64,000 nt of DNA from assembly GCA_013306675.1 (NCBI GenBank), contig JABLUY010000028.1:1-64000 (forward strand), in the 5' to 3' direction. The notes beneath the pieces were generated by a model. That model was not told the origin of the DNA and searched no databases. It saw only the letters and a list, made by a program, of their open reading frames with translations. The position numbers and the translations under genes are program-made. Positions 27,389-36,255 of this stretch are shown piece by piece. Origin of the DNA: Thraustochytrium sp. TN22 (Eukaryota > Sar > Bigyra > Thraustochytrida > Thraustochytriidae). Numbering within the stretch: position 1 is the first letter of the stretch; each line of letters opens with the position of its first letter.

Positions 27389-28208
27389 CGGCCTCCGTTC
27401 CGGCCTCCGTTCCAGACCTGGGCGCGCCACTCACGCGCGCCTCGTGCCTCGCGCCTCGCTGGGCTCCGGAGTCCCTGGGACAGGCCGGCGCCTAGCGCAT
27501 CGTCGCACATTCATTCACATGCGGCAGACGCCCTGGCCTTCAAGTTCCCCGCCTTCCCAACGGCAGTCCGTCCGGCACCGCTGCGGCACCGTCGCGGAAC
27601 CGGTCCTTCCCTCAGGTTTGCTCGACCGGCCGTGCCCGCCGCCTCCGGCCCGGCGCGCTGGGCCCGCGCTCGCGACTCGCGCTGGCCGCACGCGCGCGCG
27701 CGCGCGCCGCTGGTCACCTACCAGGAGCAGCCAGGCCGGCCAGTCACGGCCCCGCGGCCCGCACCAGCGGCAGCACGCCCGCGCAGCGCTGGCAGAACAG
27801 CGAAGGCGGTCGGCGAATCCCGCTCGGTGATACCCAGGAGTTGACGGCACGGCGCCGGTTCACGGGCGCACCGGTGAGCAAGATCTGTCTGAGCTTCTCT
27901 TCTTCGCTCAACTTCAATCCTTGCTCCGCTCGCCCGCGGCGCGCAGCAGATCTCGAACGCCAGGCCAAGGAGCAGCAGCAGCAGCACCAGCACCAGCAGC
28001 ACCAGCAGCACCAGCAGCAGAAGAGCAAGGTAGGTGCAGAAGGCTAGCGGCAGACCCTCCTCCACGCCAGCGCCACCGCTGTGGCGGGAGCGGCGGAGGC
28101 TGAGACTGTGGACTCCGAAAGGGTCGAGGAGGTGGACGAGGAGAGGGAAACTGACGAGGCTGAGGCGATGGGCGGACCGGCTGCGACAGGGAGGTGAAGC
28201 AGGGGAAG
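27389..28208. other. Divergent spacer with a predicted 5'-UTR intron for MGST3
   Basis: No coding sequence is supported. On the plus strand, GTAGGT at 28030 follows AGAGCAAG. AACTGAC lies near 28149-28155 and GACAG ends at 28189, matching the signals of the coding introns here. A 160-nt leader intron (28030-28189) upstream of the MGST3 start is therefore likely. A later CAG at 28200-28202 is an alternative acceptor. A CAG/CAC triplet-rich stretch (about 27970-28025) forms the end of the upstream exon. Confidence 0.5.
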
Positions 28209-28763
28209 ATGGCGCTCAGCTTTCTCGCGACGAACGGCCTGCCGGCCCTGGCTCTGGCGGTCGGCGAGTCGTACATGGCGATGGCGATCCAGGATCTGCT
28301 GCCCGCGAGCCTGACCGGGCTGACGCCCGTCGCGCCGCCGAAGCTGTACGGCCTTGTGGTGCTCTTCAACGTGGTGGCTCCGACGTTCACGCTCTTTGCC
28401 CTGGGCATGCGTGTCGGCGCGGCGCGCAAGAAGTTTAACGTGGAGCTGCCGTGCATGTACGCCGAGGGCAAGTCGGAGGAGGCCAAGGCCTTTAACGCGA
28501 TCCAGCGCGGCCACCAGCAGGCGCTCGAGACCTACCCGTCGTTCATGGGCCTCTCGATCCTTGGCGGCCTGCGCCACCCGCTCACCACGGCTGCGCTCGG
28601 CCTGCTCTGGAACTTCTCGCGCTTCGCCTGGGCTGACGGCTACGCGCTGGGCGCGGACAAGCGTTACTCGCACTCGTGGCTTGGCAAGCATGTGTGGACT
28701 GCGGTGATCGGCAGCGTGGTGGTGGCCACCTCGGCTGCGCTCGGCATGCTCAACGTCGTCTAA
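28209..28763 (+). CDS. MGST3: Microsomal glutathione S-transferase 3-like MAPEG protein
   Basis: A 184-residue membrane protein with four hydrophobic segments. The MAPEG signature region reads ARKKFNVELPCMYAEG, then FNAIQRGHQQALETYPSF, close to human MGST3 (ARKKYNV and FNCIQRAHQN). The family conjugates glutathione to, or reduces, lipid hydroperoxides in the ER and outer mitochondrial membrane. The FNxIQRxHQ motif holds the glutathione-contacting residues. The ATG at 28209 (MALSFLATNG) is the first in frame. A leader intron probably lies just upstream. The stop is only 75 bp from the stop of the convergent TTL-like gene. Confidence 0.9.
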   Translation: MALSFLATNGLPALALAVGESYMAMAIQDLLPASLTGLTPVAPPKLYGLVVLFNVVAPTFTLFALGMRVGAARKKFNVELPCMYAEGKSEEAKAFNAIQRGHQQALETYPSFMGLSILGGLRHPLTTAALGLLWNFSRFAWADGYALGADKRYSHSWLGKHVWTAVIGSVVVATSAALGMLNVV

Positions 28764-28838
28764 ACGAAACGCGGCTTCGTGCAAGACATCACCAACACAG
28801 TATCCAATCTTTTTCTTTCTTGGGTTTCTCCCATCCTT

Positions 28839-31151
28839 TCATGGCTCGAAAACAGAGGGCTGTCCCGGAAGTTGCGCGAGAACTTGCGCGAGCACCTGGT
28901 GGGCATCGTTCACTTCGTCCTCTGCAGGATGCGCAGCGCGCGCGGCGAATGCGGAGGTGGCCTGGGCGATCTCGGACAGGGGCCAGAGCATCTTCCACGA
29001 GCGCTGGGGCGCGAGAAGCTCGTCCACGGCGTCTTGAAGCGCGAGAAGACGGCTGCCGGAGGTCAGCGGCGGCACCCCGCCGCCATTGTCCTCATTGCCA
29101 TTGCCATTGCCATTGCCATTGCCATTGCCAATGCCAAGGCCATCCCGGAGCGCGGCACGTTCCAGGGCAGGCTGATACGCAGACCGGTCGTAGCCGGCGG
29201 CGCCGACGAGCGTGAGCATGTCGCGCAAAATGTCCGCGTCAGCGCTCGCGGCCGAGACCTTGAGGATGCCACTGCCGAGGAAGCCATTGGTGTTAACCTC
29301 CTCGATGACGGGCTTGGCGCCAGCCTCGGCGTAGATTACATCGAAAGAAAGCAGCTGGAAGCTGGCCGCCCGCGTCCAGTCCCGCGAGGCGCGTAGCGCA
29401 GGCAGGCTGACCAATATCGTCTGCATGAGCACCTCGAGCGTGCGGCGCGTGAGCGCGGCGCTGGTGGCGGCAGCACGACCCTCCTCGGGCAGAGGCACGC
29501 CGTCGGCGTCGCCCAGGGCGGCCGAGAAGGCCGGGTCTCGCAGACGGTGCGCCAGCTGCGCACGGCCCGGCGCATCCTTGCCGCAGCCTTTGACGACCTT
29601 GCCATTGGTGACGTGCACGCAGCGGTCGGCGAAGCGCACCGGCTCGGTTGAGTATGGCAGCGCGGCTGGGCGCACAAAGGCATCCGGCACGGCGAAGACA
29701 CGAAGCGGCGAGACGCTGGTGAGGACGGCCCACCAGCGTGTGTCGAACTTGAAGCCGCCCAGCGTGAGCGGCCGCAGCACGTAGCGCTGCAGCACGATCT
29801 TGCGCGCGCCGGGGCGCTCGCGGCGCAGGCGTGCCTCTGCCTGCGCGCCGGACAGCACGGCGATGCCGTCGCCGGACCACGACTTGAGCGGCTTCCAGAT
29901 CCAAACGTCCGTCTGCGCGCGAGGCTGTGTGAGGTCGCCCGCCTCGTCTGGGAGCAGGAGCGAGCGCGGCAAAAACGCGTCCACGAGATCGGCGCCCAGC
30001 GTTGCGCGCGCCTGCTGCGTGGTGCGGTGCAGGGCGTCCTTTTCGCCGAGAGCGCGGTCCAGGATGCCGGGCACCATGTTGACCTGCTGCGCGGGCGCCA
30101 GACCGGCGTCCTGGAAGCGCTCCTTGGACTCCCAGTGGAGTCCCCAGACAAGGTCCGCCTGCGCCGTGCCGGCCGTCGGCACGAGCCCGAGATCGCGCAG
30201 CGCGCCAGCGACGTGGTCGCGATAGTCGGTGCGCGTGCGCGGGGCGCGTGAGACCGGGTCGCGGTACTCGGTCTCCAGCGCGTAGGTGACAGGCGCGCGC
30301 GCATGGAAGTAAGCGCGTGACACGTCCCAGCGACTCGCCTGGCGCGCGGCGCGCGGCGCACCTGGGTCGCGGCCGTCCGCGGCGCGCCGTGGCCGCAGCA
30401 GGAGCGAGCGCGTCCAGCTCGCGCGCACCGCGTCTCTGACGGTGTCCTTGAAGAGGACGCACTCGCTGCGCGCGAGGTCAAAGCTGAGCCCGACGCAGCG
30501 CAAGCGCGCCGCGCACCGCGCGCAGCAGTCCGTCAGCGAGGCCGCCTCCTCCGCGTGCAGACTGTCGCCCACCAAGTGGACCTGGTCCAGCACCTGCGCA
30601 TCGCGGCACATGGCCGCGGCGTCGTCCCCCCTGCTTGGAGGGGACGCTTGCCAGTCGCCGGCGGCGCAGGCGGGCTGGCTGACGAGTCCTAGCGCCACGA
30701 GGGCGCCGGCTGCGTCCAGGCCGGCGCGCAAGCTGAGCAGCAGGACGCCGCACGCGAAGCCCAACACGATAGCGCGCAGCGCGATCACGTGGAAAGTGAT
30801 GGTGCCGCGTCCTGCGCGCCGTGGCGGCCCGGAGGCGTCGTCTTGCCAAGCGGCGCGCGCCGCGGCCTCCGCGAGCGCCCTCGCCGCCTCGCCAACGCCG
30901 GGCCTGGCCAGCTCATTGGACCGCGTCCGCTTCGGCCGCCGTGGGGTCTGCAGATGTTGCGCCTGCTGTTGCCGCGTCCAGGCCACTTGGTGCTCCTGCA
31001 GCACCTGCTCTTGCTGGTGCTGCTGGTGCTGCTGGCGCTGCTCCTCCGGCTGCGCGCGGGCCATGTCCTGCTGCTCCTCCTGCTGCAACCGCTGCAGCTG
31101 CCGCGCGGGCGACGGCGCGCGCCGCAGCAGCCGCGAGCCGCGCGCCTGCAT
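28839..31151 (-). CDS. Membrane-anchored TTL-like ATP-grasp ligase with a PAN/Apple-like cysteine region
   Basis: A 770-residue protein. The basic, Gln-rich N-terminus (1-115) precedes a hydrophobic stretch (about 120-165). A cysteine-rich piece near 185-240 (CCARCAARLRCVGLSFD, then CVLFKD) resembles a PAN/Apple fold. The C-terminal half is tubulin-tyrosine-ligase-like: VWIWKPLKSWSGDGI (ATP phosphate loop), KIVLQRYVLRPLTLGGFKFDTRWW, and late motifs FQLLSFDVIYAE and VIEEVNTNG with the metal-binding acidic residues. TTL enzymes add amino acids to protein side chains or C-termini using ATP. A basic cytosolic end plus one membrane segment would put the enzyme in the secretory lumen, unlike normal TTLLs. 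The Gly-Asn run near the C-terminus comes from a hexamer repeat. The ATG at 31151 is first in frame; a later Met (MARAQPEEQ) is possible. Confidence 0.75.
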   Translation of the reverse strand: MQARGSRLLRRAPSPARQLQRLQQEEQQDMARAQPEEQRQQHQQHQQEQVLQEHQVAWTRQQQAQHLQTPRRPKRTRSNELARPGVGEAARALAEAAARAAWQDDASGPPRRAGRGTITFHVIALRAIVLGFACGVLLLSLRAGLDAAGALVALGLVSQPACAAGDWQASPPSRGDDAAAMCRDAQVLDQVHLVGDSLHAEEAASLTDCCARCAARLRCVGLSFDLARSECVLFKDTVRDAVRASWTRSLLLRPRRAADGRDPGAPRAARQASRWDVSRAYFHARAPVTYALETEYRDPVSRAPRTRTDYRDHVAGALRDLGLVPTAGTAQADLVWGLHWESKERFQDAGLAPAQQVNMVPGILDRALGEKDALHRTTQQARATLGADLVDAFLPRSLLLPDEAGDLTQPRAQTDVWIWKPLKSWSGDGIAVLSGAQAEARLRRERPGARKIVLQRYVLRPLTLGGFKFDTRWWAVLTSVSPLRVFAVPDAFVRPAALPYSTEPVRFADRCVHVTNGKVVKGCGKDAPGRAQLAHRLRDPAFSAALGDADGVPLPEEGRAAATSAALTRRTLEVLMQTILVSLPALRASRDWTRAASFQLLSFDVIYAEAGAKPVIEEVNTNGFLGSGILKVSAASADADILRDMLTLVGAAGYDRSAYQPALERAALRDGLGIGNGNGNGNGNGNEDNGGGVPPLTSGSRLLALQDAVDELLAPQRSWKMLWPLSEIAQATSAFAARAAHPAEDEVNDAHQVLAQVLAQLPGQPSVFEP
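29093..29130. repeat. (CCATTG)n hexamer inside the TTL-like gene
   Basis: About six copies, read on the minus strand as a Gly-Asn dipeptide repeat near the C-terminus of the TTL-like protein. Confidence 0.85.
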
Positions 31152-31621
31152 GCGCGCTAGCAAGCCCGCGCGCGAGCGAGCCCGAGCTGAGGCCGCGGTC
31201 GCGCGCAAGCGAGCGAACGTCTCGGGACGGTCAGGCTGCCTTAGCCTGGCTCAGACTCGTCGATGAATCCCGCAGCGCCCGCGACCAAGGCCCAGCCGCA
31301 GCAGCCGGCGGCGCGGCGGCGCGGCGCCTGCGCGAGCCAGCCAGCCGGCCAGCTAGCTAGCTAGCCGCTCCGCTCCGCGCCGCGCCGCGCCGCGCCGCGC
31401 CGCGCCGCGCGCCGGAGCGCTGGCGGCGTCCGGCCTCGGGCTCTGCCGCCCCTGGCCGGCCGCCGCGCGCGTTCGAAAATTTTCAAACGAGGCCTGTGAG
31501 AGTGCAGGCTGAGACGAGGCTGCAAAGCTCGTGGCGGCGAGGAGAGGCGCGGCGCAGGCGGGCGCGGCGCGCGCGGCGGCGCAGGCAGGCGGGCAGGCGG
31601 GCGGGCAGGCGGGCAGGCAGC
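31152..31621. other. Divergent spacer, TTL-like / JmjC-GT32 genes
   Basis: A GC-rich 470-bp spacer with a CTAG-type tract (about 31349-31366), CGCGC runs near 31375-31410 and GGCAGGCGGGC repeats just before the start at 31622. No gene is seen. Confidence 0.5.
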
Positions 31622-33586
31622 ATGGCGGAGTCCGCGCTGGACCTGTTCGCCATGGCGGCGGCGCTGGGCGATGAGGACGAGGAGGCGGGCGCGGCGGAGG
31701 ACGGCGCGCGGGAGACGCGCGCGCGGCTGGACGCGCAGCTGGCGCGCTTCGTGGAGGAGGCGCAGCCGGAGAGCGCGGCGGCGCGCGTGCACGGCGGCGA
31801 GCTCGGCGTGCGGCAGGCGGCGACGCTGGAGCCGGAGGCTTTCGAGGCGGACTTCGAGGCGCCGGGCGTGCCGGTGGCCCTGGAGGGCTGCGCGGAAGCG
31901 TGGGCGGCGCGCGCGTGGACGCCGGAGCGGCTGGAGGAGCTCTTTGGAGACGCCTCCTTCGCGCTGTACACGGGGCAGAAGTTCACGCTGAGCGAGTACA
32001 TGGCGTACGCGCGCGGGCGCGGCGAGATGGACGAGTGCCCGCTGTACTTGTTCGAGGACCTGAGCGTGCGCGGGAACGCGGCGGACGCGCGGAGCGCGGC
32101 GGCGCACGAGGCCATTCTCGCCTCGTACAGCGTGCCGCGTGTGTTCGGCGGGCGCGATCTCTTCGAGGTGGACGGCCTGGACAGCGAGACGGAGGGCCGG
32201 CCTCGGTTCCGCTGGCTGCTGGTCGGGCCGGCGCGATCGGGTACGCGCATCCACTTCGACCCGATCGCCACGTCAGCATGGAACACACTGCTGGCGGGCC
32301 ACAAGCGCTGGGTGCTCATCGCGCCGGGCGCCAGCGAGGCGCAGCAGGAGCAGTTCCGCCGGGACGTACCGGTGGAGCGCTGGTTCCTGGAGGTGCTGCC
32401 GACACTGGACCGCGAGGCGCTCGGGCTCATCGAGTTCACGCAGGCGCCGGGCGACACGGTCTTTGTGCCGAGCGGCTGGTGGCATATTGTCATGAACCTG
32501 GACATGACTGTGGCAGTCACGCAAAACTTCGCGAGCGAGAGCCGCCTCGAGGCCGTGGCGCAGGCGATGCGCCGACAGGGGCCGAGCGCGTTCAAGCGCG
32601 CATGGTTCGAAGCGGGCCGGGCGCGCTGGCCCGAGGCGGGCCTCGCGCGCCGCGTGCCGCTGCCGGCGTGCTTCGCAGACGGCTTTGCCGGTTGCCGCGC
32701 AGCGGACGCGCGCCCCGCGTTGTGGGCCGCGTCTCCGGAGGAGGGCGCCCGCTGGCTGCGTTGCGCGGCGGCTCGCTACGATTCGCTGTGGTCACGTTCG
32801 CGCCACGAGGCGGTTGGCGGCGTTATTCCGCGCGTTGTGCACCATATTTGGCTGGGCGGCGGCAGCATGCCGAACCACGGCGCCTGGGTGCGGTCCTGGG
32901 CCCAGCGCCTGGAGCGAGAGGGCTGGACGCTGCGCCTGTGGCGCGACGCGGACTGTGCCACGCTGGACATGGAGAATCGCGCGGCCTTTGAGGCGGCGCC
33001 GAATGCGGGCGAGAAGGCCGACATTGCAAGGTACGAGATTCTGCGCAAGTTTGGCGGCGTCTACGCGGACGTGGACATGGAACTGGTCCGGCCGATGGGC
33101 GAGCTGGTCGACGAGCTCGGGGCGCTCGGCGTGCGGTTCTTCTTCGGGATGTCCAACGTGGGCGCTGTGGAGGCAAACAACGCGCTGATTGCCGCAGCGC
33201 CGAACCACCCGGCGCTCGACGCACTCATCGCCGCGGTGCGGGCGGGCCCGCCGCCGCGGCGCGCAGGTCGAAACCTCGCGGCGCTGTCGGGCCTCTTAGG
33301 CGGCATGCTCGCGCCGGAGGACGCGGCGAGTCTGGGCGCTGCGCTGGACACGGGCAGCAGCGACGACAGCATGGGGACTATTGAGCGCACGGGTCCGGGC
33401 ATGTTCACGCGCACGCTGCTCCCGCTCCTGGAGGGCGACGACTCGGTGCTTGCGCTCCCGCCCTGCGTCTTTTATCCGCTTGCCAACGATTGCAGGCCCG
33501 AGGAGGTGCGGTCCGCCAAGGCGTACGCCGTACAGGGCGCTTACGCCGTGCACCACTGGGCGCGCTCGTGGCAACAAGCTGCTTAA
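31622..33586 (+). CDS. JmjC hydroxylase fused to a GT32 (OCH1-like) glycosyltransferase
   Basis: A 654-residue protein with two catalytic halves. The N-terminal JmjC domain (about 75-320) resembles the JMJD6 group: H211-F-D213 and H288 (in PSGWWHIVMN) bind iron, and a lysine in AGHKRW is placed for 2-oxoglutarate. From about residue 398 a GT32-type glycosyltransferase begins (IPRVVHHIWLGG), with GWTLRLWRDAD, then KADIARYEILRKFGGVYADVDME. D483-V-D485 is the DxD that binds a metal-sugar nucleotide. No signal peptide or membrane segment is seen, so it should act in the cytosol or nucleus. The inferred role is two-step modification: hydroxylation of a residue, perhaps lysine, then glycosylation of the new hydroxyl. 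It recalls, but is unrelated in its transferase half to, lysyl hydroxylase-galactosyltransferase fusions. The ATG at 31622 is the first in frame. Confidence 0.85.
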   Translation: MAESALDLFAMAAALGDEDEEAGAAEDGARETRARLDAQLARFVEEAQPESAAARVHGGELGVRQAATLEPEAFEADFEAPGVPVALEGCAEAWAARAWTPERLEELFGDASFALYTGQKFTLSEYMAYARGRGEMDECPLYLFEDLSVRGNAADARSAAAHEAILASYSVPRVFGGRDLFEVDGLDSETEGRPRFRWLLVGPARSGTRIHFDPIATSAWNTLLAGHKRWVLIAPGASEAQQEQFRRDVPVERWFLEVLPTLDREALGLIEFTQAPGDTVFVPSGWWHIVMNLDMTVAVTQNFASESRLEAVAQAMRRQGPSAFKRAWFEAGRARWPEAGLARRVPLPACFADGFAGCRAADARPALWAASPEEGARWLRCAAARYDSLWSRSRHEAVGGVIPRVVHHIWLGGGSMPNHGAWVRSWAQRLEREGWTLRLWRDADCATLDMENRAAFEAAPNAGEKADIARYEILRKFGGVYADVDMELVRPMGELVDELGALGVRFFFGMSNVGAVEANNALIAAAPNHPALDALIAAVRAGPPPRRAGRNLAALSGLLGGMLAPEDAASLGAALDTGSSDDSMGTIERTGPGMFTRTLLPLLEGDDSVLALPPCVFYPLANDCRPEEVRSAKAYAVQGAYAVHHWARSWQQAA

Positions 33587-33831
33587 TTTTGCTGCGGCGT
33601 GCTCGATGACTCGGCAGCATGGCTTGGCAGCTTGACTTTGCATCCGGCAGCAGAGTTAGCTCCCTTTCTTTCCTTTCCTTTCCTTTCTTTTCTTTTTTGG
33701 CTCCCTGGCCTTGGAGGCCATGGAACTGAAGCACACGGCAAAGCACCAGGCTGGTAGCTCTGGTCTTATCAAATCTCTTTGAAAAAAACGCAGCTTTTTG
33801 TCATCATCCTTGGAATGCATGAATGCATTTT

Positions 33832-34222
33832 CTAATCGTCATCAATCCGAGGGGCCCGGGGGATTTTCTTGGTGGATGGGGTGGGGGTGTCTTCTTCTTC
33901 ATTGTACAGGTTTTTGTCGGTTGGCGCAAGGCGCTCAACTCGGGCTTGAATGTCGCTCGCCTCCTCAGACCATGTTGGGAAAGTACATGAGGCGCTCGAG
34001 CGAGGCAGCCTTGCGCGCGCGCTTCTTGGCCGCAACCTCCTCCGCCGACTTGGGCTGGCGCCTGCGCCAGCAAAAGCCCGAGCGCCGGGCGGACGACTGC
34101 GACGAGGTCGTGCTCTGCGTCTCGGCGTCCTCGTGTCCAAATGTGAAGCTGCTAGTGCGCTGCATCTGGACGCTCTGCTCGTCCGCGCCCAGGAGGGGCT
34201 GCTGCATCTGCTGGAGGGCCAT
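33832..34222 (-). CDS. Small Ser/Gln-rich hypothetical protein with a possible +1 frame change
   Basis: From the ATG at 34222 an 85-codon frame encodes MALQQMQQPLLGADE, a Ser/Thr-rich middle (TSSFTFGHEDAETQSTTSSQ) and a Lys/Arg-rich helix, ending at TGA (33967-33965). In the +1 frame the sequence continues without a break as 44 protein-like residues (EEASDIQARVERLAP, then acidic and Pro/Thr-rich, ending RIDDD) to TAG at 33832-33834. Upstream of the switch that second frame looks like an Arg-rich shadow, so coding appears to change frame near 33967. No intron signals lie there. The cause could be a sequence error, a true mutation or +1 frameshifting at GTC-TGA. The QQPLL start resembles a dileucine sorting signal. 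No family is recognised. Confidence 0.45.
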
Positions 34223-35794
34223 GGTCTCGCTGTCTGTCCAGTCGCGTGAAACGAAAAGAGGTTTTGCTGGTGGGTTTGGCCGGCGGAGAGAAGAGGGAGC
34301 CTTCCTAGTTCCGCGCTGCGCTGCGAGTCTTGATTTCGCTGCTGGTTTCGCTTTGGCTGTCCGGGGTTGCAGGTCTGCTTCGCTCGCGCGCGCGGGCCTC
34401 GTCGCCGCCTCCGTTGGCCTGCGTGGCGGAAGGGCGATTCAGAGCCCCGGACGACGCGAGTCGCCTCAAGCTGCTCAACTGTCGCGCGACGCCTTCCTCG
34501 TAAGGCTTGCTGCCTTCCCGCGCCCCTTCCCGCTCTCCCCGTCCGTCAGCCGGCATTCTCATCAACCCCCGCGTCATCATTCGGCACACGTCAGGAGGTC
34601 AGCGGGTGGCCAGTCGCTGTCATGCAGTGCCATGCTGACGCGAGCAGGCAAGCCCGGCCAGCTGCTGCTCACCCCGGCCCGGCCCGCGCCAACCCGCACG
34701 AGGACCCGACGCGCGAAACCCCTTTCCCTCGGGTACGCGGCGCCGCGGAGGCCTGCTGCCGTTGCCGCCCGCGACCCGAGCCCGGCCGCACGAAAAGAAA
34801 ACCCTGCCTGCCTCGACGCTGATCATGACGCCGCGGAGGTCACGCAGCTGAGCAGCAGGCAGGCGCGGCCCGAGAGCGCCGCCCTCCGTCCGAGGCAAGG
34901 GTGTCCGCGAAGCGCGCACCGCAGCCTGCCGCAACTCTCACCGGGTCTGCGCAGGCTGCTCCGTTTGGAAGCAGCTTCAACGACGACTTCCACGGCCGAG
35001 GGCTCGGAGCCGCGAGGAAGAATCTCGGCCGCGAGGGACGCCGCGAAACTGCGCTGCTGCTGCTGCTGATGATGATGATGCAGTGATGATGGACGATGAA
35101 GGCGTCCTCGGAGAGCTCGGGCTGAGCTGGCCCGAGAAGATGGCTGAGACGCGGTAGGCTTCTTCGATCGATCGCGATCGATGAAGGCAGCTGTGAGCGT
35201 CACGAGAAGGAATCGGGACAAGGTCCGCGAACTTGGAGCAGGCCGCGGCCGCAGCCTGCTTGGACGAACTTGGGATCATCGCAGAGTTTCTGAGCCAGCC
35301 TGCCAGTGTGGGTCAGCAACAACTGGCTACTAGCTAGCTCAGCTAGCTCAGCTGGCTAGAGTCACGGTGAGAGCCTGCGCGGGGACCGCCCGTACGCGAC
35401 GCGCGGCCCGCGCCGAGTCAGGCTGGCCGGGACAAGTGGGACAACGCACGCGTCCGAGTCAGCGACGCACGGCATGCGCCTACCAGAGGCGGGGCAAAGA
35501 TAAGTTACCATTGGCTGCAGTGGCAGCGCCGCGCTTGGGACACGAATAGGTAACTTATTCACCTCAGCATTGGTAGGGTACCCTGGTACCGCCCTCCTGC
35601 CTACCGCCAGGGTAAAACGATGGACAGCGGTGGTTCCAGGATGGCGTCTGGCTGCCTTTCTTTGTCAGGAGAAGCAGCAGCAGAAGCTGTAGTAGCTGTA
35701 AGCAACAGCTACAAGCAACAGCAGGAACCGCAAAAGCAGTATCTGCAAGTGCACTTGCTCTTCTCGTCCTTCTCAGGAGCGGCGGAGGTAGAAT

Positions 35795-35830
<36 letters not shown>
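35795..35830. repeat. (AGC)12 microsatellite
   Basis: Twelve uninterrupted AGC triplets in the 2-kb spacer, not clearly within a gene. Confidence 0.9.
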
Positions 35831-35831
<1 letters not shown>

Positions 35832-36133
35832 GATGCATCAAGCATCAGCCTGAGTGGGTCTTTGTCAGAGCCACGGCAATGTGGACCGGGGCCTTGATCA
35901 TGACCTCGATCATGCTTCACGACCTCTTCGATCGTGACATGGGCTTTGTCTTCAAGTCCGGTCGCGGCCACTGTCATCGCTCACGGCACCTTCGACCATC
36001 ACCCACCCCCTGATGATGGCCTCCTCGATCATGTCCGTGGTGATGGCCGCCGCCTCCACGCTGGCCTTGGTGAGGGTGACGAGGAGCTGAAAGCCCACTG
36101 GCAAGAGCAAACTCGCCAGCTGAGTGCGCTGTG

Positions 36134-36195
36134 CGCGGCGGGCGCGGCGGGCGCGGCGGGCGCGGCGGGCGCGGCGGGCGCGGCGGGCGCGGCGC
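36134..36195. repeat. (GGCGCGGGC)n 9-bp array
   Basis: About seven tandem 9-bp GC-only units ending roughly 60 bp before the LUC7-like start codon. Confidence 0.85.
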
Positions 36196-36255
36196 GCAAG
36201 GCGCCCGGGCAGTGTGCCGGGCGGCACGCGCGCAGCGGCAGCGGGCAGAGGCGCC

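Larger units (their letters stand above)
34223..36255. other. 2-kb spacer upstream of the LUC7-like gene
   Basis: A mixed-composition spacer with several short open frames on both strands (for example minus 34305-34589 and minus 35564-35977) that have ATG starts but no recognisable domain. It holds a CTAG-rich stretch (35329-35358), an (AGC)12 tract (35795-35830), several GATCATGA/TCGATCATG dyads around 35885-35935 and a GGCGCGGGC array next to the LUC7-like start. Exons of an unrecognised gene are possible, but I cannot support one. Confidence 0.4.

Noticed and set aside
33832-34222. Ornithine decarboxylase antizyme
   Set aside because: The possible +1 shift at a TGA recalls antizyme, but the tail is only 44 residues and lacks the conserved antizyme domain.
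35335-35400. tRNA-like A-box (TAGCTCAGCTGGCTAGAG)
   Set aside because: No B-box GGTTCGA or paired acceptor and T arms follow; it sits in a CTAG/AGCT-rich stretch that mimics an A box.
35564-35977. 137-codon minus-strand frame with an ATG (MTVAATGLEDKAH)
   Set aside because: Contains a poly-Ala run from the AGC repeat and a Leu run; no family or splice evidence, so too weak to call a gene.
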